Shown here piece by piece: positions 46,735 to 57,060 of a DNA stretch of 64,000 nt. The stretch is from NCBI GenBank assembly GCA_963969495.1, contig OZ018324.1, positions 47,681,623-47,745,622 on the forward strand. Direction: 5' to 3'. Origin of the DNA: Ceratothoa steindachneri (taxonomy: Eukaryota; Arthropoda; Malacostraca; Isopoda; Cymothoidae). Every line of letters starts with the position of its first letter. Position 1 is the first letter of the stretch. The notes under the pieces are model-generated. The model was given only the letters and a program-made list of their open reading frames with translations, was not told where the DNA came from and did not search any database. The position numbers and the translations under genes were made by a program.

Positions 46735-47350
46735 GGGAGGTACCGTGTTAGTATTTCGCTTCGATTTGCTTCCCTAGTCGCGATGCTGACGGGACTCTGA
46801 CCCCCTGCTTTTCTGTCTTCCCTATACAATCTCATTTTCTCTACCTTTTTGTTGGCGCCTTCTTCTCCTGCCCATGGACCTCCTCGATCACGACCCACGG
46901 AACTGAACACTCTTACGAGAAGATCTTAGGCGTGGTGACCCTAACTGCTCACGAAGCTGGATCCGTCATCACGACCGACCTACCTACCTACCTACCCACC
47001 CACCACGCCACCCCACGTGTAGGATATGGTCTGGGTTTTTTCAAGGGGTGACGTAGAAGTCATATACCACCCCGCCCAGTGTTTGTGGCCGTGGCTAATC
47101 AAAGTCGCCCAGTAGTGACTTTTCCCTTATTGAGGTCAGTGTGGGCCGTCACAGGTAGTGGTGGTGAAATCTTGATTATGCCCATGGATAATTCCAGAAC
47201 AAAACTGTATTTTACCACTTAACATCGTCGAAACCGCTCTAGGTGTCTCCAAAGTAGAAAAAGCGGTCCCTCCCCGGCCCCACCTCGCTGCTTTCTCAGA
47301 GGCCCCTCCAACCCTCTTGTACCGGAGAAGAGGCTTGCTCCTCTCTTTGG
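46735..47350 (+). mobile_element. old LINE copy Z: 5' UTR and start of ORF1
   Basis: A decayed family 5' UTR: CGATTTGCTTCCCTAG and GATGCTGACGGGACTC near 46763-46800. The ATGCCCATGGATAAT start follows near 47178, then ORF1 text to GGAGAAGAGGCTTGCTCCTC (47321-47340). It stops where a fresh 5' end begins at 47352. A CCTAC tandem repeat lies at 46979-46998. Confidence 0.7.
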
Positions 47351-47351
47351 A

Positions 47352-47611
47352 CCCGTAAGGCGCACGGTGATTTGCTTTCCTGGCTGCCGTGCTGACGGGA
47401 CTCAGTGCCCCGTTTGGCCCTAGGTTAGCTAGCCTCTTCTTTTTCTTTACCCTGCTTCTTCACTTTCCATGCAAGTTCTCCCACAGCTTTCTCTGGTCGA
47501 CCTCTAATTTCACAGGATAGACTCCGACCAGCTTCCTTTCACCCAACCAACCCAGATCGGGGGGGGGGGGGGTCTAATAACCTGCTTAATACCCACCCAC
47601 ACCTTCCTCAC
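47352..47611 (+). mobile_element. LINE copy H: 5' UTR only
   Basis: It starts CCCGTAAGGCGCACGGTGATT, a variant of the family 5' end, and runs through TCTCCCACAGCTTTCTCTGG to 47611, where the LTR element begins. The rest of the copy was not found on the other side of the LTR element. Confidence 0.75.
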
Positions 47612-48520
47612 TGTAGGAGAATAGCAAAATGCACCCACATTTCCCCACCTCCCTTCCGGGCGGGCCGGTTATCAAACCTCCCTTTTCCGGTACGATATCT
47701 GATGGTCTCCCGCCGGAAGAACCCGCTGACCATTTTAGCTAACCACCGCGTTCATTCCTCGACTGGTTATCGATAGATGGGAACCCATCTTGGCTCCCGT
47801 TGGTTCCCGGAAGTTTGCAAAGGACGAAATGTAGGAGGAGTAGTCAAGCCCCTCTCACCCGAAGGAGGACGCTTGATATCAAATCTACTTCCGGATCCAT
47901 GTGAACCTCTCCAGAGTTTCGAATATAAAAGATGAATTCTTTTAACCCTCGGTAGTCGAGCTTGCGCAGCGTCTGGCGGGGCAGGAATTGCTATCTATCT
48001 CGGTGTAGTGGTAATCGTCGAAGCACCAAGTCTTCAGAGAGGAGATCGGTCCCAGTTAGGAAGGCTCCTTATCCCGTTGTTCTGCAAGTCAGTGCGGACC
48101 CAGGCTCGTACTCACGTTTTCAGACACGAAGCTATAAACGGCCTCACTCGGGTTCCCTAAGCGAGAAAAACTACATCTAGCTTTTCTCGATGACCCCTAC
48201 GCGTCGATAGGTTGATTCCTCGGAGTTGACGAGCGTGGGGCCGTCTTTAACAAGAAGCTCCCATCACCACCTTCTTCCAGCAGAATTGTGATGGAATTGT
48301 CGGATCAGGTCGGTACCTGGAGAACCTACCTCATAGTCTCCACCTCTTATCTCACCACCTTTACTCCCCAGCGCCACCCGAACATCAGTTTCCAAGGTAA
48401 CCCTTCCTTCTCACATTCCCCAACTTCACCGCGAAGCTTACCAAGATTACAAGTGTATAGGGATTTACAAGCCAAGTGAGATACCCGAGATTCACTTATT
48501 GATTTATCTCTCAAAGCACA
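47612..48520 (+). repeat. 5' LTR of the gypsy element
   Basis: It begins TGTAGGAGAATAGC and matches the 3' LTR through CTCAAAGCACA at 48520. Beyond that the 3' LTR is cut by a mariner, so the true LTR end is not fixed and may lie further on. Notable parts are GAATATAAAAGATG near 47920, a TATA-like start signal, and a long, nearly unchanged stretch at 47940-48120. The LTRs differ by scattered substitutions and a segment of about 35 bp present only in the 3' LTR near 54705-54750. Confidence 0.85.
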
Positions 48521-49148
48521 TATGTATATTTATATATTTTCTTCTTTAGTGTTCATTAAAACTTTATTTTCATATTGTTGTGTATCTAACTTCCTTTGGG
48601 TCGTTTGCTGGCAAAGTTCATTCCAATCCCTCCGTAGCCAACCTCTAAGCACTCTTGAGTCAATAAACCCATCAGGGCACGGGCCCTGAATGGGATAATA
48701 GGATATATATATTTATATAAGAGTCGGGGAAAACTCCAACTACCCCTCGGCTAATTCCTCGACATATAGTATATATATTATAAAATATTTAATTCTTGTG
48801 TCATTAGGTGTGCGTGCGGCTTGTTTCGAACCCGTCAATTTTGAAATTCCCATTTTCTAATTGCCAAGCGCCCAAGGTTAGATGAAACAAATGACATTTT
48901 AAATTTTGTTGGTGAAATAACAAAATGACCCCCGTGTCCTTTTATTTAATTTTTTTTTTGTATTGTCGGTATACAATATAAAAAGGGTTAGGTCACCCTC
49001 GATAACCCTTGCTGGCAGCATCTCACCCAGCATATTAACTATTTGTATTTTCGTTTTTTTTATTATTATTGTGTATATTATTTTTTTTTCACTGCAGTAT
49101 AATCCGGGGTTAAGTCGTAAAGCTCTTTCGTGAATCAGCGTATCCAAG

Positions 49149-49391
49149 ATGTCTTCCTCTTCATTTGAGATGTTCCATAGTCAGGAACAAGTTTTGGGCC
49201 TTTCGGGCAAGGAATTGATTGAATACGTTCAGAACGAACAAAGGAATCAGTGTGAGGAAAAAAGAGAAGAACAACGAGGAGAAGAGAGGGAGAAAATTCG
49301 TCAACAGGAGCGTGAGTTAAGTAGAGATCAAGCGGAAATCCGTGCATTTGTGCAAGATAGGCGTTCTTCTTCCTTTAACGAGTACCTCTAA
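49149..49391 (+). pseudogene. gypsy gag N-terminal fragment, charged coiled coil
   Basis: The 80-residue frame opens MSSSSFEMFHSQEQVLGLSG. It continues with an Glu/Arg/Gln-rich helix (EEKREEQRGEEREKIRQQER) typical of the gag start in many invertebrate gypsy elements. A stop follows at 49389. The rest of gag is largely missing, because the zinc knuckle (CFSCGTPGHYKSQYP) follows only about 220 bp later. In that knuckle the last Cys is Tyr. Confidence 0.65.
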
Positions 49392-50039
49392 AAAGCGGAT
49401 CTCTACGCCACAAATCATCCATTCTATCCTAAGGAGCAAAATAAGAGCATTCCTCCGTAGACTGAGAACCAAGGACAATGACAACCGAGAAAACCCCTTC
49501 ATTTAGTAAAAGTCCCAAGCCCCTTTAAACCCAAAGGTAACCACCATAAGAAGCAAGAAGAAGTTAAACCCCCAATTTTTAATGCTCCGTCGAGTAACTC
49601 CATTGTATGTTTTTCTTGCGGAACCCCTGGTCACTACAAATCTCAGTATCCACAAAACTCTCGCTTTTTCCCCTGGACAACAGGTCCACCAAGTCTCCGC
49701 AACTCTCGTTGCCGAACAGCCGACCGCGGCTGCGCTTCTGCCATCTTCGTCGACCTCAGAAGCACCAAGTGAACTTTGTTTTTAATAACATTCTTCTCGT
49801 GGGCTGAAAATCGAGTCCAGATCCATTAATGGATGTAGAGTATCCACTCTGGTGCGAGATACAGGGTGTACGACTGTACGTGTATAATGGTATCGGACAA
49901 GCTGCTTCACCCCCGTGGACCGACAACATAAGAAATTCGCTGTCGTACACTATTTCTTGGGAAGAGCTAATAAAATCCCAGTGGTCCCTTGTCACGTCAA
50001 ATGCCGCTATTTTACGGGGTGGACCTACGTCGTAAATGC

Positions 50040-51653
50040 CCTGATTAAGTTTGCACTGTTGGTGGGCCAAAGCGCGCAGCTCTCCCCAACTGCTGTTTCG
50101 CAAGCTGTCGTCACCCGGGCTCAGGCTGATAGAGACGCCTGCCCCCCTACGTCTCTCAAGCCCCCTTGCACCCCCGATTACGAGGGAGTGAATAATGCCC
50201 AATTCATCACTGCCCAAAAGGACTGCCTTTCCCTCCAACCCTTATGAGAAAAAGCCAAACGAGGAGAAACGGAATCTGTTCGTGGAGACCGAAAAGCGAG
50301 GTATGTGATAGAAGACTTTGCTATTTCGTACTTCCTCTGATCCAGTAGGCTCCCCGTTCAAGGCCCTTTGCGTGCCTAGGGCCTAAGTTTCGAAGATTTT
50401 ACAAATAGCACACGAAGGAGTGTTGTTTGCAGGACACTTCAGCCATAATAAGACCTCGCAACGCGTATTTAAGTATTTTTTTGGCCTGGTGCAGCCAAGG
50501 AAATCGCAGAGTTTTGCAGGACCTGTGATATATGTTAAAAGGTCACCGCCAAAGGACGAGTACAACCAGCCCCCCTTCAGAAGACTCCAGTTATATCAAA
50601 ACCATTTTTCAGGATTGCCATCGATCTTATTGAACCGATACACCCCCATTCCACCGAGGGACACTCCTACGTTCTCACCCTCGTCGATTAGGCCACCCGG
50701 TTCCTCGAAGCAATTGCTCTCAAAAAAAATTTATAGCATTCCGTGTGCCAAGGCATTAATCTCTATTTTTTCACGGGTAAGGATCCCAAAAGAGGTCTTC
50801 TCTGACACGGGCCGCTAATTTACATCCGAATTGATGGAGCATGTGAGTAAGTTGCTCCAAATTTGGCCCATTCACCCCTCTGCAAACGGTATGTGCGAGA
50901 AGTTAAACGCTACCTTGTAAAGCGTGCTTAAAAAGCTGTGCCACGACCAGCCCCAGGAATGGCACCGGTACCTGCCAGTAGCTTTGTTTGCGTGTAGAGA
51001 GATTCCCCACCAAACTCGGATTCTGCCCATTCGAGCTTCTCTATGGTCGCAATATCAGAGGTCCACTGAGCATTCTCAAGGAGCAACTCACGAAATCTCG
51101 ATTGGATGAGGAACTACAGACCTTCTACTCGTATGTTCAGGATTTGCTTGACAGGCTAAAAAAAATGCTCGGAGGTTGCCGTGCAAAATTTCGAGATCAA
51201 TCTAGAGAAGTATCGAACATATTTTGATATTGAATCTAATGCCCGAAAATTTAAACCTAGCGATGAAGTTCTGCTTTTACTCCACGGACAATAACAAACT
51301 CCTATCCCAATGGAAAAGGACCGTTCCCGGTCATAGAAGCTAGAGGGCCCGTGGATTATGTCATTCAGTCGTCATCTGGCAATAAGTTGTTTCACATCAA
51401 CATGTTAAAAAGATATCACCGGCGAGCTTGTGTTAACAATATTGTTGTCTTCGACGAAGAAGGGACAATGGAAGCATCCTTTCCTTTAGACCCATTAAAT
51501 ATTGTTCAGACAATATGCGTCGAGGCGGATAAAGATTATCGTTTGCCTGATCTGCCTTCCTCCCCTTTTCCACATGAAGACCTGGCCACCGCAGTCGACG
51601 TGAATCCTCACCTCGGTTCCATGGAGACGTCTCGGATTGTCTCGTTGGTGTAG
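50040..51653 (+). pseudogene. gypsy integrase region, frameshifted
   Basis: VVTRAQADRD and FITAQKDCLSLQPL at 50090-50240 mark the segment before integrase. The zinc finger begins HEGVLFAGHFSHNKTSQRVF (50407 on), and its two Cys are in another frame (FCRTCDIC near 50513). The core has IAIDLIEPIHPHSTEG, TLVD, GIPKEVFSD-like RIPKEVFSDTGR, NGMCEKLNATL and LKKLCHDQPQEWHRYLPVAL. The C-terminal part KFKPSDEVLLLL is followed by GPVDYVIQSSSGNKLFHINM then LKRYHRR. The same frame (51351-51653) runs straight on into the linker that precedes RT, so integrase and RT are adjoining parts of one polyprotein in this order. Confidence 0.82.
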
Positions 51654-51689
51654 GAATACGCAGACGTATTCTCAGTCTCCAGGGTGCTC

Positions 51690-52320
51690 TACACAATTCT
51701 AGTATGACATCTCTCTCACCACAACGGAGCCAATTAGGAGTAAACCCTACCCTCTTCCAATACACCTTCGCAAGGCCTTCATCGAAGAAGTCGAGAACCT
51801 CCTTAAATTAGGAATAATTGAACCCTCCTCGTCGGATTATTGTTCTCCAATAGTGATGGTACGTAAGCCGGTTCAATCTTTTCGTATGTGTGTAGATTTT
51901 AGTAAGTTAAATGCTGCCACCGTATTCGATGCCGAACCCATCGCTTTTATCGACTAGAACCTGCACTTATTTGAGAAGGCCAAGTACATTTCTGAAATAA
52001 ACTTGTGCAAAGCCTATTATCAAATCCCGCTTCGAAAATCCGTGAGGAAGTTTACCGCATTTCCCACCGAAAAAGGGTTAATGGAATTCACGCGTATCCC
52101 TTTTGGTTTAGTGGTTTCCTGCAGTAAATATAACCGCATGATGCGAAAAATTGTAGATGGGTTCAGCAATGTCTCTTATTACGTTGACAACGTATACGTT
52201 GCCACACGCACCTGGGAGGAGCACTTTCAATCCCTCCGCCCACTCTTAAACCGGATTAGGATCCATGGATTGACAATCAAGCCGTCCAAGTGCCACTTTG
52301 CTCATAGCACTATCACTTAG
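51690..52320 (+). pseudogene. gypsy reverse transcriptase, N-terminal two thirds
   Basis: The recognisable steps are KPYPLP-like text, then EEVENLLKLGIIEPSSSDYC then SPIVMVRKP. They continue with FRMCVDFSKLNAATVFDAEP, SEINLCKAYYQIPLRKSVRK, FTRIPFGLVVS and YYVDNVYVATRTWEEHFQSL. The active-site box is YVDN (Asn at 52189-52191) where active enzymes have an Asp pair. A stop at 51957 and a deletion of the usual APATF text add to the damage. The LINE inserted after HSTIT at 52320. Confidence 0.85.
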
Positions 52321-53140
52321 TTAGGATCCGTGACGCCACGATTTTGGCGAGCCGGGCAGATGTCGAGATTATATTCTGCTGAGTTCCTGGACATGTAGGA
52401 ATTGAGGGGAATGAACGCGCCGATAAGGGCGCCAAAGAGTCCGCGAGGACTCTGCGACCGGACCAGCGTTTCGCTCTTCCTCACACCGACTACATGGCAG
52501 GAATACGGGCAGCTCTTCGGACTGCTTGGCAAAGAAGATGGGGGACGGTCGAAGGGAACTTGAATTTGCGTGCCATTGCGCCGCGACTGTTTCCATGGAC
52601 CTATCCCCCAATGCCACGACGGCTCCAGCTCGCTTTTTGTCGTCTCTGAATCGGGCACACTCGTGTGACGCATCGCTATCTGATGGAGCGCTCGCCAGCG
52701 CCCTATTGCGACGACTGCGTCGTCCCTCAGACTGTTCGGCACATTCTTGTCGAATGTCCCAGGCTGAGTGATCTTCGTGCACGATACCTGTTCCGGTACC
52801 GGGATGGGCGGAATCGCTACCGCCTGTCCCATTTACTCGGGACTAGTTCTTGCACATTGACTTGTTGACATTTTGGGGGAGGCCGGGCTTCTCCCCTTTA
52901 TTTAAGAAGTTCTATTTTTTTTTTTTTATTGTTTTCTTTGTAGGTTGCGCGCTCCTGCACCGGGGTGAGGGGGACCTTCCCCCGATGCCGGAGATTGCTT
53001 CCTAATTGTTAAGTTTTTCACATTTTTATCATTGTTATGTTTTCATATTTTTATTTTAAAGTAGCCTAGTTCTAGTATGTCGTGTTTCCGGCGACTTATG
53101 CCCAAGTGAGCAGTTGCTAGATGGGACCTATAAAAAAAAA
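52321..53140 (+). mobile_element. 5'-truncated LINE inserted in the gypsy RT
   Basis: It is flanked by ATCACTTAG (52312-52320) and ATCTCTTAG (53141-53149), a TSD with one mismatch. It starts in RNase H and continues through the cysteine-rich ORF2 end (YLMERSPAPYCDDCVVPQTV). The 3' UTR, hairpin (about 53089-53119) and A-tail follow. Unlike every other copy in the window it reads GNERADKGAKESAR, with the Asp that is usual at the end of the RNase H fold. Confidence 0.9.
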
Positions 53141-53143
53141 ATC

Positions 53144-53815
53144 TCTTAGGGTTCAAAGTAGGAGAGGGACAATTAGCCCGCCACGAGGACAAAGTTAAGG
53201 AAATAAAAAGCATACTTCTCCCTAAAACCTAGAAACAGCTTCGTTCGTTTCCTGGTTCCGTCTCCTATCGGCGGTTCATCCCCCAATTCGCTTAGAAGCG
53301 TCACCCGTCAATGACCTTAAAAAGGCTGTACCAGACCCCATCCTATGGAATCCCGCCGCGACTGCGAGTTTCGGCGAGCTAAAGAAAAAATTGGTCTCCG
53401 CTCCTATCCTCCGTTTGCCCAATGCCCCCAAAATTTGGCATCCGAACTGATGCCTCTAATCTCTGCATTGGGTGCGTTTTATTACAATATGAGGAAGAAG
53501 GAACCACATTTCCAGTGGCATACGCGAGCCGGAAGCTGTTGGTTCGCGAAAGAGCATACGCTATTATAGAACTTAAAGCTTTAGCAATCATTTATGGCAT
53601 TCAAAAATTTAGGATGTATTTGATTTTGATTAGTTGACCTTTTTCTGTCGAAACGGATCATAGGCCACTAGTCTACTTGAACAATTGTAAAATTCAGAAC
53701 GGCAGAATTATGAGATGGTCCCTTTTATTGTCAGAGTACCAAAATTAATCTTATGTAAAAGGAAGGGATAACGTCATTGCTGATAATTTATCACGCAATC
53801 CGATAGACGAAGGCC
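53144..53815 (+). pseudogene. gypsy RT thumb and RNase H
   Basis: After the LINE the gypsy frame resumes LGFKVGEGQLARHEDKVKEI and KQLRSFPGSVSYRRFIPQFA. RNase H follows: FGIRTDASNLCIGCVLLQYE, FPVAYASRKLLVRERAYAII, SVETDHRPLVYLNN and GRDNVIADNLSRNP. These include the Asp, Glu and Asp of the catalytic set. Stops occur near 53230, 53635 and 53747. After SRNPIDEG only about 280 bp of T-rich DNA precede the 3' LTR, leaving no room for an integrase. Confidence 0.85.
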
Positions 53816-54098
53816 CTAGTTGTGGCGACTAACCGGAACTGTCCAGCCATTGTTATTTTTTTCTTTTGTATATATGTATGTTCCATTTTTTTACGTATGT
53901 CTAGTCATAACGGTAATTTCTAAGACCTTGTCGCTAAATAGTGCCATTTCATTATGTTCGTTTTTTTTTGTGTGTTTAGCGTATGTATGTTTTCTGAGAT
54001 CTCATTTTGGCTATAGATTGTAACTGCGAGTAGGTTATATCTTGTGGCATTATCCCTCGTTCCACTTCAGAATAATGTCCCCTCGAGATAGGTAGGGA

Positions 54099-55048
54099 TG
54101 TATGAGAATAGCATAATGCACCCACATTTCCCCACCTCCCTTCCGGGCGGGCCAGTTATCAAACCTTCACCTTCCGGCCCGATATCTGATGGTCTCCCGC
54201 CAGAAGAGCCAGCCGACCATTTTAGCTAACCACCGCGTTCATTCCTCAACTGGTTATCGATAGATGGGATCCCATCTTGGCTCCCGTTGGTTCCCGGAAG
54301 TTTGCAAAGGACGAAATGTAGGAGATATGAGTAGTCAAGCCCCTCTCACTCGAAGGAGGACGCTTGATATCAAATCTACTTCCGGATCCATGTGAACCTC
54401 TCCAGAGTTTCGAGTATAAAAGATGAATTCTTTTAACCCTCGGTAGTCGAGCTTGCGCAGCGTCTGGCGGGGCAGGAATTGCTATCTATCTCGGTGTAGT
54501 GGTAATCGTCGAAGCACCAAGTCTTCAGAGAGGAGATCGGTCCCAGTTAGGAAGGCTCCTTATCCCGTTGTTCTGCAAGTCAGTGCGGACCCAGGCTCGT
54601 ACTCACGTTTTCAGAGCCGAGGCTACCAACGGCCTCACTCAGGTTCCCTAAGCGAGAGAAACTACACCTCTGCTTTTCTCCGTGACCCTACGGATCGATA
54701 GGTCACTTCGTTCCCCCTCCCCCCTTCACAGAGGCACCCAAGATTGCTCGGGAGTTGACGAGCGTGGGGCCCTCTTTAACAAGAAGCTCCCGTCACCGCC
54801 TTCCAGCAGAATCGTGACGGAATTGTGGGATTAGGTCGGTCTCTGGGGAACCTACCTCATAGTCTCCACCTCTTATCTCACCACCTTCACTCACCAGCGC
54901 CACCCGAACATCAGGTTCCAAGGTAACCATTCTCTTTCACATTCCCCAACTTCGCCGCGACGCTTACCAACATTACAAGTGTATAGGGATTTACAAGCCA
55001 AGTGAGATACCAGAGATTCACTTATTGATTTATCTCTCAAAGCACATA
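54099..55048 (+). repeat. 3' LTR of the gypsy element, cut by a mariner
   Basis: It starts TGTATGAGAATAGC after a purine-rich tract (GATAGGTAGGGA) and matches the 5' LTR closely up to AGCACATA, which includes the TA target of the mariner at 55047-55048. After the mariner the sequence does not continue as the 5' LTR does beyond a few bases. Either the LTR ends here or a deletion followed the insertion. Confidence 0.85.
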
Positions 55049-55928
55049 CGAGGGGCGGTCTATAAATTTTGCAATCTGGATATAAGGAAAAGTGTTTTAT
55101 TTTTTTTTTTTTCAATATTACTACCCTCTGCCTCAATGCACTTGCGCCACTTGTCCCTGAGGCTTCGAATTCCCGACAACCAGAAATCTCCCGACTGCTG
55201 TTCAATCCACTCCTGAACGGCGAGCTGGACATCTTCATCGTCCCCAAACCGGCATCCACGCAGTGCAGCCTTGAGCTGGCGGAATAAAAAGTCGCTAAGG
55301 GCTAGAGCTGGACTGTATGGGGGGTGGTTAAGCTCCTCGAATCCGCACTCGCGCAGGGCAGCTTGTGCAACTCTGGCCTTGTGGACTTTGACGACGTTGA
55401 AGTTGATCATGGGGCATGGGGTTTCTATGGACCTAACGGGCAGAGACCCTGGTCATGGCCAAATAAATTGTCGTCGATGATGTTGATAACACTTCCATGT
55501 GATATTCCAAGTTCTCACCCGTCGATTCTCGAGGATCATCCTCTCCACACGGTCCACATTGTTCTCGTTGGTCACGTCTGACGGGGGTCATCTTCAAGGG
55601 ACTCACGACCATGGCGAAACTCCCTATTCCAACTAGCAATGGTTGCATAGTAAGGGGCGGTATCGGTGTACACTGTAACTATGCGTTCATGGATCTCTTT
55701 TGCATTCTTGCCTTCCTTGGTCAAAAATTTGCTCACTGCGCGTTGCTCAACCTTCTCCATGGTTGAAAAATTTGTGACTGACGATCTGCGATCAGCTACT
55801 GCTCCTTAAATAGACGAGGCAGGAGCGTTTGGCTGCAGGTCCTGACTTGTCCTAACACCACCACAAACAGCCATCCCCCTTCCTCTGTTTTGCCCTCCCG
55901 ATTCGCAAAACTTATTGACCGCCCCTTG
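55049..55928 (-). mobile_element. mariner transposon, complete ends, internally deleted (copy 2)
   Basis: The terminal inverted repeats CGAGGGGCGGTC... (left) and ...GACCGCCCCTTG (right) are flanked by TA at 55047-55048 and 55929-55930. On the minus strand the transposase starts near 55760 with MEKVEQRAVSKFLTKEGKNA. It contains SWNREFRHGRESLEDDPRQT, and ends with KARVAQAALRECGFEELNHP, PYSPALALSDF, and LRDKWRKCIEAEGSNIEK. The central catalytic part is deleted at the same point as in the copy at 3177-3895. Length is 880 bp against about 1.3 kb for full mariners, so it is non-autonomous. Confidence 0.92.
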
Positions 55929-56027
55929 TATGTATCCTCTATGGAGGACTAAAAGATTAATCCCAGCGTTCAGTTCCTTTCCCATCTGGTTGTAGACAGT
56001 TTGCTGAATATAGAATAGTTGCATAGT

Positions 56028-56900
56028 TGCTACCACTTTCCCATTAAGATTTTTTGGGGGTCCTTGCCCGCTGGACCAGGGTTTAGCGCTGCGAGGATCT
56101 GACTCGGTGGTTCGTATTACTATGATTGAGTGGTCTCTTTCTCAGTCGAGTTCTGTTCGTATCCGGCAACCTCTCTCCGTATGGTCACTCGAGTGTGTGG
56201 CGGCCGTCAAGGGACGGCGATATTCGTACATGCGCTATAAGCGCCTCCCGGACACTCATCCTCGATGAATTTCGTCGATTTAATGTTAGGTTTCAAAGCT
56301 CTCCCTCTTCCTAGAGTAGGAGAGCCCTTCATCGACATGTTTGCGTTAAGTGAATTGTGCTCCGCCCTAGACTCATGCCAGGTCCGCATGATGTACAGTA
56401 TTTCATCCCTCCATACTAGTCAGCGTGGCATGGCCAGCGTTCGATTTTTATCAAAAATATGTTGACAGGGTATCCACCTAGATACCTAGCAAATGACTTA
56501 TGATTACTTATCCCCAACCCGTCAGAGATCACTACTCCACCGGTTTCCGTTCAATTTCTCTAATTTCTGCATAGGCACCATTATGCAAAAATTGGTAAAT
56601 ATCATGTTAACTTTTGTCATGGATAGCGGCATTCACCTGTCTTTCCTGCAATGCGGCTTCCGTTATTTCCACTCCACATCAGATGCTCTCCTCCGCCTAG
56701 AAAATGGTATCTGCGAGGCCTTCTTTCTCAGATAGCACTTGCACACGGTAATATTCGTTCTGGAATGGCCTATGATACCGCAAAGTCGTACTCTTTCATG
56801 GAGACCACGTTGGGGTATACGGGAGGCCTCGCAATTTCTCGGATTCTGCGAGATCGTCGAAACCGGGTTGGGTGTGGCGTCCCACAATTATCATTAGGTT
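56028..56900 (+). mobile_element. old LINE fragment W (ORF2 linker and RT)
   Basis: It begins ACCACTTTCCCATTAAGAT (end of endonuclease) and continues through a decayed linker (RPSRDGDIRTCAISASR). RT text follows: FLSPTRQRSLLHRFPFNF-like, MQKLVNIMLTFVMDSGIHLS, QCGFRYFHSTSDALLRLENG and CEAF. It fades at about 56885-56900, some 30 bp before the acceptor of exon 6. It may be the downstream part of copy Z or H, both split by the gypsy element. Confidence 0.75.
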
Positions 56901-56932
56901 TGGTGCTATTTCTAAAAGGTCTTCTTTTTCAG

Positions 56933-57060
56933 GTCCAGTTTTGAGTGTGGTTCCCACGAAAAGGGGTTAATCCCGCCTTTTCCCTATCGGGTGGCAAAAG
57001 CACTCGACCCACACGTCTACCGCAACTCAGACTACGATATTTGGATCGCTCAAAAGCGAG
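56933..57060 (+). CDS. otu: otu/OTUD4-like gene, exon 6
   Basis: After the acceptor CTTCTTTTTCAG the frame reads SSFECGSHEKGLIPPFPYRV, then AKALDPHVYRNSDYDIWIAQ and KR, ending with G (phase 1) before the donor at 57061. PFPYRVAKALDP.VYRN..YD.W is a hallmark of otu/OTUD4 proteins between the OTU and Tudor-like parts. The end phase fits exon 7 exactly. At the start, one base completes a codon, so the preceding exon should end in phase 2, whereas exon 5 as drawn ends in phase 0. Use of the AG at 56944-56945 would restore the frame without another exon (EPVLEQ-CGSHEKG), but that acceptor lacks a good tract. Confidence 0.85.

Larger units (their letters stand above)
47612..55048 (+). mobile_element. 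gypsy/Ty3-type LTR retrotransposon with integrase ahead of RT (Gmr1-like order)
   Basis: The two LTRs are 47612 to about 48520 and 54099-55048. The internal part encodes, in order: a coiled-coil gag piece (49149), a zinc knuckle (49608), integrase zinc finger and core (50404-51110), integrase C-terminus (51236-51420), RT (51690-52320 and 53144-53340) and RNase H (53400-53810). No second integrase lies between RNase H and the 3' LTR. Multiple stops and shifts show it is inactive. A LINE fragment interrupts RT at 52321-53140. It inserted into LINE copy H. Confidence 0.85.

Noticed and set aside
48825..48850. tRNA-like T-arm (TTTCGAACCCG)
   Set aside because: No matching acceptor, D or anticodon arms surround it. 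It is a chance match or part of the LTR element leader.
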